Positions 1-7,234 of a stretch of DNA of 43,813 nucleotides are shown here, piece after piece. A program made the translations under genes and the position numbers. How positions within the stretch are numbered: position 1 is the first letter of the stretch; each line of letters begins with the position of its first letter. A model generated the notes under the pieces. That model searched no databases. It saw nothing but the letters and a program-made list of their open reading frames with translations, and was not told the origin of the DNA. The stretch covers positions 1 to 43,813 of the forward strand of contig VFFB01000007.1 in the NCBI GenBank assembly GCA_018882585.1, written 5' to 3'. Source of the stretch: Candidatus Kapaibacterium sp. (GTDB lineage Bacteria; Bacteroidota; Ignavibacteria; Kapaibacteriales; Kapaibacteriaceae).

Positions 1-935
1 GCCTTGGCCTGCTGGCCAGCCTGGACTGGTACATCCCCTCCGGCGCCGGCTCCCACGCCCTGAAGTTCGGCGTGGACCTGGACCGGGCCCGGGACAAGGA
101 GGAGATGCACTACCCCGGCGGCATCTCCCTGAACGCCCTGAGCGATGGCGACGTGGTCTACCCCGACTTCGTGCAGGTGGGCGGCGGCTACAACTTCGAC
201 TCCCGCATCGAGCGGTATACCTACATCCTGAACGAAGGCACGAACGTACAGTGTGCTTCCGACAAAGGATGGTTCGCCGGCCTATATGGATCGGTGGTAC
301 ATACCTACCATACATCGGACTACGCGTGGACAGGGCCCCTGGCTTCGGCAGGATCCGGGACGTCGCAAGGCACTGGTGGTTGGGGCGGAGCACTTATCGG
401 GCGTCGCTTCTCACATGGTCTGTCGGTGACGGCTCGCCTTGGACTCTCTACCATGGCCGGCAGTATCGTCGCTCCCGACAGTGTGGTGCGGACGGTGTTT
501 GACACGGCATCGAAGACATATCTTCCGTATCAACTCGGTACCGAGGTGCGTCGCACGTCGCAGTATCTCGACCTTGGTATCATCGCCGAATGGTTCCCCG
601 AACGCAGCGTGTATCTGCTTGGTGGTCTGCAGGCATCCATCGGCCTTGGTAGTACCGCCCAGGTGCAGCGCCGCGTCCTCCGTCCGGGCCCCAACTATCG
701 TCTTGGCCCGGGTCTCGACGATCGGCAGGACATTGACCCTTCCACCATCCCGGAATTCATGTCACTGCGACTGGGATTGGTAGGGGGCATTGGCGCGACG
801 TATCCGATAAACTTTTCTACATCGGTCTTTGCCGAGACCGCCTACACGTACATGCTGACGTCCGTGCTGGCTCGTGAGGGAGCCTGGACGGCGGAGAACC
901 TGCGTGCCAACCTCGGCCTGCGCTATCGCTGGTGA
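1..935 (+). CDS. Outer-membrane beta-barrel protein, 5' end missing
   Basis: The reading frame is open from base 3 to the TGA at 933-935, so the gene begins outside the window. The right-hand two thirds (about base 245 on) alternates short hydrophobic and aromatic strands with Gly/Ser/Asp turns and ends in LGLRYRW, a terminal strand with a final aromatic residue typical of outer-membrane barrels folded by BamA. No ligand or enzyme can be named. The first ~72 codons (bases 3-218) are almost all G/C-ending (TCC, CCC, GGC, CTG, CGG), whereas the rest of the gene and window uses TCG, CCG, CGT and A/T-ending codons freely. The encoded N-terminal stretch (LKFGVDLDRARD, HYPGG) reads more like part of a TonB-dependent receptor than like the barrel that follows. 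The N-terminal part may therefore be a chimeric join. The stop overlaps the next start by one base (TGATG). Confidence 0.6.
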   Translation, partial: LGLLASLDWYIPSGAGSHALKFGVDLDRARDKEEMHYPGGISLNALSDGDVVYPDFVQVGGGYNFDSRIERYTYILNEGTNVQCASDKGWFAGLYGSVVHTYHTSDYAWTGPLASAGSGTSQGTGGWGGALIGRRFSHGLSVTARLGLSTMAGSIVAPDSVVRTVFDTASKTYLPYQLGTEVRRTSQYLDLGIIAEWFPERSVYLLGGLQASIGLGSTAQVQRRVLRPGPNYRLGPGLDDRQDIDPSTIPEFMSLRLGLVGGIGATYPINFSTSVFAETAYTYMLTSVLAREGAWTAENLRANLGLRYRW

Positions 936-1633
936 TGTCCATGCAGGACGTCTCACCGCTGCGCTCCTCGTTTACCCGGCTCTATGCCGTCATCGAAAAG
1001 GACATTCGTAGTGAAGTGCGGACCCGCTTCGGCATCACCGCACTGCTGCTGTTCGTTGTCACGTCGGTTGTACTGGTGGTGTTCAGCGTAACGGACGAGC
1101 CGCTGCCCAAACCACTGATGGCGGCATTGCTGTGGGTGCTGATGTTCTTCACGGCCATGACAGGACTTGGCCGCGGCTTTGTGCGCGAAGAGGAACGGGG
1201 CACAACGCTGCTGCTTCGTCTAAGTGCTACAAGTACGACCATTCTGGTTGGAAAACTCCTTGTGAACGTTGTGTTGGCCCTGGTGGCCAATCTGCTGACG
1301 GTCGTTCTCTTCCTGTTCTTTCTGCCTCGTCTGTCCGTCGGCAATATGTCATCCCTCCTTGCCGTCGTAAGCGTCGGCAGTGCCGGTTTTGCAGCCACGC
1401 TCACCGTGGTATCGGCCATCGTCGCTAAGGCTGGTTCGACACAGGCGCTTCTGCCGGTACTGTCATTCCCCGTGCTGCTCCCCCTGGTGATGCCCGGTAC
1501 GAATGCCATGCTCATGGCGCTTGCCGGGTTCAGCATTGCCGAGTGTGCAGGCGATCTGACCATTATGGCCGGTTACACGGCTGTTGTATGCATCGTTGCG
1601 TGGATGGTATTCGACCTTATCTGGCACGACTGA
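935..1633 (+). CDS. ccmB: CcmB-like heme exporter / ABC-2-type membrane protein
   Basis: A 232-residue inner-membrane protein with about six hydrophobic helices after a short charged N-terminus (KDIRSEVRTRF). The RSEVRTRF and GLGRGFVREEERGT segments and the overall length fit the CcmB family, the membrane subunit of the CcmAB ABC transporter needed for cytochrome c maturation. No CcmA, CcmC or CcmE gene is adjacent, so the partner ATPase must be elsewhere or just upstream of the window. The ATG at 935 overlaps the preceding stop as TGATG, which implies translational coupling. An in-frame ATG at 941 is an alternative start. The family call rests on motif recall and topology; another ABC-2 permease is possible. 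Confidence 0.7.
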   Translation: MSMQDVSPLRSSFTRLYAVIEKDIRSEVRTRFGITALLLFVVTSVVLVVFSVTDEPLPKPLMAALLWVLMFFTAMTGLGRGFVREEERGTTLLLRLSATSTTILVGKLLVNVVLALVANLLTVVLFLFFLPRLSVGNMSSLLAVVSVGSAGFAATLTVVSAIVAKAGSTQALLPVLSFPVLLPLVMPGTNAMLMALAGFSIAECAGDLTIMAGYTAVVCIVAWMVFDLIWHD

Positions 1634-2670
1634 CGGTTGTGCTCGTCGCCATTGTTGCGACGTGCGCTGTTCACGCCCAACCCCTTGCCGAGACATTGCC
1701 ATCTGTACGCATCGCCGTGGTTGGCGACATGCAACGTACGGGCACCATCGAGTTCTGGCGCGAGCGCAACGTCGATGCTTCAGAACGCATCCTTGCACAC
1801 GTTGCTGCCGAACAACCGGCGGCCTTGTTCCTGCTTGGCGACATGGTGTGGTGGGGCAGCAGCGATGTCGAATGGGACCGATTCGATTCCGTGATGCGTC
1901 CGGTATCTGCAGCCAATATCCCCGTCCATCCCATTCTGGGCAATCACGAATACCTTGGCGATACTGCACGAGGCATGCGCAATGTGCGTATGCGATTTCC
2001 GGAGATGCGGCACGATGCCGACGTGCATGTGATCGACTCGATCGCCTTCGTGCTGATCAATACCAACGTGAGCGCCATGACGGATTCTGCGGACCGACGT
2101 CTGCGTCAATGGTTCGCCTACACGCTGCGACGTCTCGACGCCGATCCTTCCGTGTTGTTCGTGGTGGTGTGCGGACATCATCCGCCCTTCACCAACAGCC
2201 GTATCACGCGGCCCAACAAGAAGGTTCAGGATCGCTATCTGTGGCATGTTCAACATGCCGCCAAGACGGCGTTCTGGTTTGCAGGACATGCCCACTCGTA
2301 CGAGCGATTCGAGGTCGACGGCAAACAATACATCGTTGCAGGGGGCGGTGGTGCACCACGGCAGAACGTGCGCTTGGCCCGAGAGGGCGCCCGGTTCGTT
2401 GACCAATACGATGGCCCTGCACGACGACCGCTGCACTACCTGATGCTTGAACGCCATGGCCGCGAGCTGACGTGTACGATGCATCCACTTCGCAGTGCAG
2501 TTGCCGATTATGCGCCCGATACAGCGACGGTTTCCGCGGCCAGCCGCGCGGATCGTCAGTCTACTGACGCCATCGCAAACTCGGCAGCCAGCATGCGCGA
2601 GACGATCTTTCCGCTGCTCATCACGCCCGGAAGTCCGGCGCCGGGATGCGTGCCGGCTCCGGTGAAGTAA
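1588..2670 (+). CDS. Secreted calcineurin-like metallophosphoesterase
   Basis: A 360-residue protein with the full set of calcineurin-type phosphoesterase metal-binding motifs: GDMQ near residue 46, GDMVWWG near 84, GNHEY at 118-122, then GHHPPF and GHAHSYERF. This matches the purple-acid-phosphatase-like subgroup, which binds two metal ions and hydrolyses phosphomonoesters. The ATG at 1588 gives a convincing signal peptide (a positive start, then LTVVLVAIVATCAVHAQ), so the protein is probably periplasmic or exported. It starts 46 bp inside the end of the CcmB-like gene. Its last ~38 codons run antisense through the conserved 3' end of the convergent desaturase gene, and this Ala/Ser-rich tail (after about residue 322) may be non-functional. 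The substrate is unknown. It is the first of two secreted phosphoesterases in the window. Confidence 0.85.
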   Translation: MHRCVDGIRPYLARLTVVLVAIVATCAVHAQPLAETLPSVRIAVVGDMQRTGTIEFWRERNVDASERILAHVAAEQPAALFLLGDMVWWGSSDVEWDRFDSVMRPVSAANIPVHPILGNHEYLGDTARGMRNVRMRFPEMRHDADVHVIDSIAFVLINTNVSAMTDSADRRLRQWFAYTLRRLDADPSVLFVVVCGHHPPFTNSRITRPNKKVQDRYLWHVQHAAKTAFWFAGHAHSYERFEVDGKQYIVAGGGGAPRQNVRLAREGARFVDQYDGPARRPLHYLMLERHGRELTCTMHPLRSAVADYAPDTATVSAASRADRQSTDAIANSAASMRETIFPLLITPGSPAPGCVPAPVK

Positions 2671-4043
2671 AGCCCCGCAACGTCTTCGCTCTTGTTGTGT
2701 GGACGCAGCCATGCGCTTTGGAACAGCGTCGGCTCGACGCCAAAGGCGCTACCAAGGTGACTATTCAGCGTATGCCGGAAATGCAATGGGTCGATGTAGG
2801 ATTCGGCCACGATGTGCTTTCGTAAACCAGGCATGTATCGCTCTTCAAGGTACTGCATGATGGCATCACGATACTTGGGTGCCGTCACGGTCCAGTCCAC
2901 GTTGGCGCCAAGGTGTGGCACGGGCGACAGTACGTACCACGAGTCGCAGCCTTCGGGCGCAAGCGACGGGTCGGTGGCCGTAGGCCGATGCAGGTACAAC
3001 GAGAAATCGTCGGCCAGAACCTTGCGGGTGAAGATGTCTTCGACCAGCTCCTTGTAGCGCGGCCCCATCAGGATCTCGTGATGGGCCAGGTTCTCGTACT
3101 TGCGGTTCGTGCCAAAGTAGATCACGAAGAGTGACATCGAATGGTCCATCTTCGTGATGTGCCTGTCGGTGTTCACCTTGCGGTACTTCGACGGGATGAG
3201 CGACAGATAGGCCTGCGAGATATCGCCGTTGCACACAACAGCATCGGCCTGCATGGTGGAGCCGTCGGCAAGGGCCACGCCACATGCCGCGCCGGCATCG
3301 TTCACCATGATCTGCGACACTTCGGTCGAATACCGTATCGTACCGCCAATGTCCGTGAACAGGCGTACGAGTGCCTTCACCAGTGCCCCCGTGCCCCCCA
3401 TCGCAAACCAGACGCCCCACTCCTGTTCGAGTTTGTGGATCAGCGCATAGATGCTGGTGGTGCGGAAGGGATTGCCACCAATGAGCAGCGGGTGGAAGGA
3501 GAAGACCTGTCGCAGGCGATGGTCCTTGATATGGCGGTTCACAAGCGTGGCTACCGAATCGTTGGCGCGCAGACGGACCAGTTCGGGCAGCACGCGGATC
3601 ATGTCGCTGAGGTACGTAAACGGCTGGTCGATCAAGTCGAAGCCCGCCTTGAAAATGTCGTGCGTCTTCCCGAAGAACTTCTCGTAGCCCTTGACGTCGG
3701 CAGGGTTGAACTTTGAGATCTCGCGGACGACATCGTCATGATTGCCGTTGTAGTGGAAGACCGTGCCATCTTCGAAGCGGACGTTATAGTAAGGGTCCAG
3801 CTTCACCATCTTCACGTAGTCTTCGGTTCGCTTTCCGGCAAGTTCGAACAGCTCGTGTATCAGCCACGGGGCAGTGATGATCGTAGGGCCGCCGTCAAAC
3901 ACGAAGCCGTCCTGCTCATACACGTAGGCACGGCCGCCGGGTTTGTCGCGCTTTTCGACGATCTCGACGTCGTATCCCTTCGCCCGTAGTCTGATGGCTG
4001 CTGTCAGGCCGCCAAAGCCGCTGCCGATAACGATGACCTTCAA
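2556..4043 (-). CDS. crtI: Phytoene desaturase family FAD oxidoreductase (CrtI-type)
   Basis: The 495-residue product starts with the dinucleotide-binding fold KVIVIGSGFGGLTAAIRL, then VEKRDKPGGRAYV, and ends with the CrtI signature GLYFTGAGTHPGAGLPGVMSSGK. These are hallmarks of CrtI-type carotenoid desaturases, which insert double bases into phytoene-type polyenes (double bonds) using FAD. Length fits the family (about 490-500). The start chosen is TTG at 4043-4041: it begins exactly at the FAD motif, has GGAG 7 nt upstream, and lies downstream of a candidate -7 element at 4076-4083. An ATG at 4139 would add 32 residues with no family resemblance and would lie upstream of that promoter. No phytoene synthase gene is present in the window, so the exact substrate (phytoene or a related polyene) is unproven. 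Confidence 0.88.
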   Translation of the reverse strand: MKVIVIGSGFGGLTAAIRLRAKGYDVEIVEKRDKPGGRAYVYEQDGFVFDGGPTIITAPWLIHELFELAGKRTEDYVKMVKLDPYYNVRFEDGTVFHYNGNHDDVVREISKFNPADVKGYEKFFGKTHDIFKAGFDLIDQPFTYLSDMIRVLPELVRLRANDSVATLVNRHIKDHRLRQVFSFHPLLIGGNPFRTTSIYALIHKLEQEWGVWFAMGGTGALVKALVRLFTDIGGTIRYSTEVSQIMVNDAGAACGVALADGSTMQADAVVCNGDISQAYLSLIPSKYRKVNTDRHITKMDHSMSLFVIYFGTNRKYENLAHHEILMGPRYKELVEDIFTRKVLADDFSLYLHRPTATDPSLAPEGCDSWYVLSPVPHLGANVDWTVTAPKYRDAIMQYLEERYMPGLRKHIVAESYIDPLHFRHTLNSHLGSAFGVEPTLFQSAWLRPHNKSEDVAGLYFTGAGTHPGAGLPGVMSSGKIVSRMLAAEFAMASVD

Positions 4044-4075
4044 CGTAATGCTCCGTGGTGGTTGGAATCGCCGTA

Positions 4076-4083
4076 CAAACATA
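4076..4083 (-). promoter_or_regulatory. Candidate -7 element upstream of the CrtI-type gene
   Basis: The minus strand reads TATGTTTG, an exact match to the Bacteroidota -7 consensus TAnnTTTG. It sits 32 nt from the TTG start of the desaturase, which would give a leader of about 25 nt. I see no clear TTTG or TTG at the expected -33 distance, so support is partial. Confidence 0.35.
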
Positions 4084-4124
4084 TACCGTCGGCGTCGTGT
4101 TCCGCGGCTGAGGTAATTTCGCAT

Positions 4125-5306
4125 GTGACACATGACCAATCAACGCCGCGGCCGACGAACGTGTCGATAGGACGTGACCGTCTCTACGCGCTGGACCTGG
4201 CGCGTTTTGCCGCGATGCTCTTCATGATGCAGGGCCATGTGCTGGATGCGCTGGTGCGCACGTCGGAGCTTGATATCACGAAGTTTCCGTGGGATTGGTG
4301 GTTCGTGATCCGCGGCATCACAGCACCGGTCTTCCTTATGGTTTCGGGCGCCGTTCATGCCTTCGCGAATAAGCGTGGCGACGACGGGCGAATTCTTGAA
4401 CACGTCCTGGAAAAGCGCATTCGCTGGGCCATCACCATCATCGGTATTGGCTATCTCATGGTGTTTCCGGCAAACAGAGTGTGGGATCTGCCCTTCGTAC
4501 CCAAGGAAGGGTGGCGGGTCTTTCACGCGGTCAATATTCTGCAGCTGACCGGCATCACCATGTTGCTCTTCGTTGTGCTGGTACAGCGTACGCGCAGTGT
4601 TCGCAGCATGGGGCGGGTTGGACTTGTCACGGCCCTGATCATCATTGGCTTATCGCCTGTGGTCGCATCCACAGACTGGACAGGCATCGTGCCGGGTATT
4701 GTTGAAGGCTACTTGACGGTACGCCAGGGCACGCTGTTTCCGATCTTCGTCTTCAGTGCATACCTGTTCGTCGGACTCTATGTTGGGTCGCTGCTGTATG
4801 GCATGACGTCGGAACACCGCATGGCCGTTCTGCGATACAGGATATGGATCTACGGCTTGGTCATTGCCGTTGCCGCGTATGGGTTGCACGCCTACCTGCT
4901 TGCGCAGGGTATGTCCATGGCTGAACTCGAGTCGGCCAGCAGTCCGCTGCTGGCCATCCGACGCATTGGCATCGTCCTTGTCATCTTTGGTGCATCTGCC
5001 TGGATCGTTACCTACACGTGGCGACTGCGGGAGTGGTATGGACTGTTCGGCCGAAAGTCCCTGCACATCTACGTCATCCACCTTGTTCTGCTGTGGGGCA
5101 CGCCCTGGTTCGACGGATTGGCCCGACATTATGGGCGACAACTCTCGCTGGGCACAGGCCTGGGTGTCGTGGCCGGTATCATGATCACGACGCTTGCCAT
5201 TGCCTATGCGTTCGACCGATACGAACGGGCCCACCTGTCTACGCAGGTACGTCAACGCGTGCGCCGCGTCGTACTCGCATTGATGTGCTACCTGCTGCTG
5301 GTCTAG
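4125..5306 (+). CDS. Integral membrane acyltransferase (DUF1624 / acyltransferase-3-like)
   Basis: A polytopic membrane protein of 393 residues with about ten hydrophobic helices. The N-terminal RLYALDLARFAAMLFMMQGH and the later LMVSGAVHAFANKR match the layout of membrane acyltransferases of the DUF1624 (heparan-glucosaminide N-acetyltransferase-like) and acyltransferase-3 families, in which a first-helix Arg and His act in acyl transfer. GRKSLHIYVIHL near the C-terminus is also family-like. Such enzymes acylate sugars or lipids at the cytoplasmic membrane; the acceptor here is unknown. The gene is divergent from crtI, and carotenoid glycoside acylation is only a speculation from position. 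Start is uncertain: GTG 4125 (GAGG 11 nt upstream) or GTG 4161, which would give MSIGRDRL and is closer to the family start. Confidence 0.72.
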   Translation: MTHDQSTPRPTNVSIGRDRLYALDLARFAAMLFMMQGHVLDALVRTSELDITKFPWDWWFVIRGITAPVFLMVSGAVHAFANKRGDDGRILEHVLEKRIRWAITIIGIGYLMVFPANRVWDLPFVPKEGWRVFHAVNILQLTGITMLLFVVLVQRTRSVRSMGRVGLVTALIIIGLSPVVASTDWTGIVPGIVEGYLTVRQGTLFPIFVFSAYLFVGLYVGSLLYGMTSEHRMAVLRYRIWIYGLVIAVAAYGLHAYLLAQGMSMAELESASSPLLAIRRIGIVLVIFGASAWIVTYTWRLREWYGLFGRKSLHIYVIHLVLLWGTPWFDGLARHYGRQLSLGTGLGVVAGIMITTLAIAYAFDRYERAHLSTQVRQRVRRVVLALMCYLLLV

Positions 5307-5312
5307 GCACTT

Positions 5313-5324
5313 GCGGCATGCCGC
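5313..5324. other. 12-bp perfect palindrome between convergent genes
   Basis: GCGGCATGCCGC is self-complementary and lies in the 27-bp gap between the acyltransferase stop (5306) and the TetR stop (5334). It could be part of a bidirectional terminator hairpin, but there is no T-tract next to it, so function is unproven. Confidence 0.3.
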
Positions 5325-5333
5325 TGCAGCGCC

Positions 5334-5990
5334 TTAGAATCCGCGCTTGAGTTTCGACGTCAGTTTTTCTTCGACGACGGACCTGCCTTGGGCAGAGAGC
5401 AGGCCAAGGCCGATGACGCTTTGGCGGAACGTGAAGGCCTTCGCCAGTGGAAAGTCACGTCCGCGCATCAGCCAAGCCAGGAAGATCCCATCGGAAATGC
5501 CTGTTTCGAGTTCGGCAAAAGCCGTGGCATCGATATCGTGGAACCAGCCGGCCGCCGTCAGTTCTCGGGTGAGGGATGCACCAAGATCACGCAGGTATGT
5601 ACGCATGCGTCGCACGCGCTCCAGAAACGCCGGGTTGTCCGTCCGAAGAGCGTGTGCCCAGAACTCAAGCAGCAGTGGTGCCTGTTCGGCGCGTGATTCG
5701 TAGAACTCCACGGCGCTTTCGCGGATGGCGTCGACCTTGGACATGGCATCGGCAGCTGCGGCAACCCGGTTGCTGATCGTTTGTTCGAACTCGCCCATCC
5801 ATGCATCGTAGATGGCCAGGAAGAGTTCTTCTTTCGTTCGGAAGTATTCGTAGATCGTGCCTTTGCCAATGTCTGCCTTGGAGGCGATGTCCTGCATCTT
5901 CGTTGCATGGTAGCCGTGGCGGGCGAATACGTCCGCGGCGTGCCGAACGATGTCGGCGCGTTTGGCGATGCGGTCAACGATGGCGGGCAT
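5334..5990 (-). CDS. TetR/AcrR family transcriptional regulator
   Basis: The 218-residue protein has the typical TetR N-terminal helix-turn-helix: RHAADVFARHGYHATKMQDIASKADIGKGTIYEYF at about residues 16-49 in outline (A-VFARHGY, IA-KADIGKGTIY-YF), followed by FRTKEELF and a helical ligand-binding C-terminal domain. It would bind an operator as a dimer and release it on ligand binding. The ATG at 5990 is one base after the TAA (5992-5994) of the thioredoxin-fold gene, so it is very likely co-transcribed as the last gene of the transaldolase operon. Its target and ligand are not visible; autoregulation of that operon is possible. Confidence 0.92.
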   Translation of the reverse strand: MPAIVDRIAKRADIVRHAADVFARHGYHATKMQDIASKADIGKGTIYEYFRTKEELFLAIYDAWMGEFEQTISNRVAAAADAMSKVDAIRESAVEFYESRAEQAPLLLEFWAHALRTDNPAFLERVRRMRTYLRDLGASLTRELTAAGWFHDIDATAFAELETGISDGIFLAWLMRGRDFPLAKAFTFRQSVIGLGLLSAQGRSVVEEKLTSKLKRGF

Positions 5991-5991
5991 G

Positions 5992-6513
5992 TTACGGCTG
6001 CAGATGACGTTGAACGTGGTTGATAAACTGCATTACTGATGGACCGGAACCGTCGCCCCAGGTATGCAGACGTACGATGCCGTTGCCATCGACGAAGAGG
6101 ACGTTCGGCACATCAGGTTTCGCCGCGTAATGTTCCATCACCACTCCGTCCCAGTCCATCAGGATCGACGTTGAGAAGGCCTCGCGGAACTTGCCTCGGA
6201 TGAAGCCTTTCAGGAAGCCCGGTACGGTCGACACATCGGCGAACGACGCGAAGCGCACCTTGGTGCGGAAGGTATCTACCAATGGCTTGATCCAGTTCTG
6301 CAGATAGTCCTTGCCCTTGCGGTCCGTCATCATGATGATCGTCGGTTTGCCACGCCAGTGGTCGTCCCACGACCACTCCTTTTCGTACTGGTCCTCGAGC
6401 GTGAAGCCAAGGGCCCGCTTCCCGATGGCCGTGTTAGGGTCGGCGGCGAAGCTTGTGTTGACGGCCAGGATGGTGCAGAGGGCAAGACAAAGAACAGCAA
6501 GTGTCCGCGTCAT
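5992..6513 (-). CDS. Secreted thioredoxin-fold protein without a CxxC motif
   Basis: A 173-residue product with a signal peptide (MTRTLAVLCLALCTILAVNTSFAA) followed by a thioredoxin/peroxiredoxin-like core: IGKRALGFTLEDQ, WRGKPTIIMMTDRKG, then NVLFVDGNGIVRLHTWGD. The cis-Pro-like and C-terminal strand motifs fit the TlpA/AhpC-TSA superfamily, but the usual CxxC is absent (TDRKG stands at that position), so it is unlikely to be an ordinary thiol oxidoreductase. The ATG at 6513 overlaps the transaldolase stop by four bases (ATGA), implying translational coupling. Earlier in-frame starts up to 6645 would read back into the transaldolase gene and are rejected. Role unknown. Confidence 0.72.
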   Translation of the reverse strand: MTRTLAVLCLALCTILAVNTSFAADPNTAIGKRALGFTLEDQYEKEWSWDDHWRGKPTIIMMTDRKGKDYLQNWIKPLVDTFRTKVRFASFADVSTVPGFLKGFIRGKFREAFSTSILMDWDGVVMEHYAAKPDVPNVLFVDGNGIVRLHTWGDGSGPSVMQFINHVQRHLQP

Positions 6514-7169
6514 GACTTCTTGGCCATCATTGCTTCGTGATCTTTCAGGAAGGCGGCCAATCCGGCGTCGGTGAGCGGATGCTTGATCGACTGCATCAGC
6601 ACCTTGTACGGTGTTGTAGCGATGTGGGCGCCAGCCTTGGCACATTCCAGCAGGTGGATCGGATGACGGATCGAAGCGGCAATGATCTGTGATTCAAGGC
6701 CATGGACGTCCCATATCTCGGCCGTATCGCGGACAGCCTGAACGCCGTCGGTCGAGATATCGTCGAGACGTCCAAGGAAGACGCTCACGTAGGTCGCGCC
6801 GGCATTAGCGGCGATCAGCGCCTGATTGGCCGTGAAGAGCAGCGTCACGTTTGTAGGAATGCCGCGATTGGCAAGGTTGCGCACTGCGGCAAGACCGGCC
6901 GGAATGAACGGAATCTTGATCGTCGCCTCGGGGAACCACGTCAGGATCTCGTCGGCCTCGCGGAGCATGCCGTCGGTATCCGTGCTTACCACCTCGACAC
7001 TCGTGTGGCCACCCACGCTGGCGTGGATGTCAAGCAGCAGCGACTTGATGTCGAGCGAGGGATCTTCTTTGGCAAGGAGCGATGGATTCGTGGTCACGCC
7101 GCTGATGAAGCCCATGGCGGCGGCATGACGGATCTCGGTCAGGTTGGCACTGTCAACGTAGAGTTGCAT
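6510..7169 (-). CDS. tal: Transaldolase, short (TalC/fructose-6-phosphate aldolase-like) subfamily
   Basis: The 219-residue protein matches the short transaldolase/FSA family along its length: MQLYVDSANLTEI, GVTTNPSLLAKE, then TIKIPF with the Schiff-base Lys at residue 85, and later TLLFTANQA, FLGRLDD and ATTPYKVL. It would transfer a dihydroxyacetone unit between sedoheptulose 7-phosphate and glyceraldehyde 3-phosphate in the non-oxidative pentose phosphate pathway; some members are fructose-6-phosphate aldolases and sequence reading alone cannot separate the two. It is the first gene of a three-gene operon with the thioredoxin-fold protein and TetR, driven by the candidate promoter at 7207-7234. 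Confidence 0.92.
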   Translation of the reverse strand: MQLYVDSANLTEIRHAAAMGFISGVTTNPSLLAKEDPSLDIKSLLLDIHASVGGHTSVEVVSTDTDGMLREADEILTWFPEATIKIPFIPAGLAAVRNLANRGIPTNVTLLFTANQALIAANAGATYVSVFLGRLDDISTDGVQAVRDTAEIWDVHGLESQIIAASIRHPIHLLECAKAGAHIATTPYKVLMQSIKHPLTDAGLAAFLKDHEAMMAKKS

Positions 7170-7206
7170 GGTTGATGATCCTGATAGTCGGTGAATGGGG
7201 GGAAGG

Positions 7207-7234
7207 CAAAGATAAAACTGTCAATCACGGCCAA
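7207..7234 (-). promoter_or_regulatory. Candidate Bacteroidota-type promoter of the transaldolase operon
   Basis: On the minus strand TTG (7234-7232) is followed after 17 bp by TATCTTTG (7214-7207), an exact TAnnTTTG -7 element. Spacing fits the known -33/-7 layout of Bacteroidota sigma-ABfr promoters. The predicted start of transcription is near 7200, about 30 nt before the ATG at 7169. The -33 box lies within the 3' end of the MqnA-like gene. Confidence 0.5.

Noticed and set aside
1543-1587. Earlier start of the metallophosphoesterase at 1543
   Set aside because: It adds Cys/Arg-rich residues encoded in the CcmB-like gene's frame shadow and spoils the signal peptide that begins at ATG 1588.
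4062-4124. N-terminal extension of the acyltransferase to 4062
   Set aside because: The extension would start with TTG inside the divergent promoter region and its product does not resemble the family's start.
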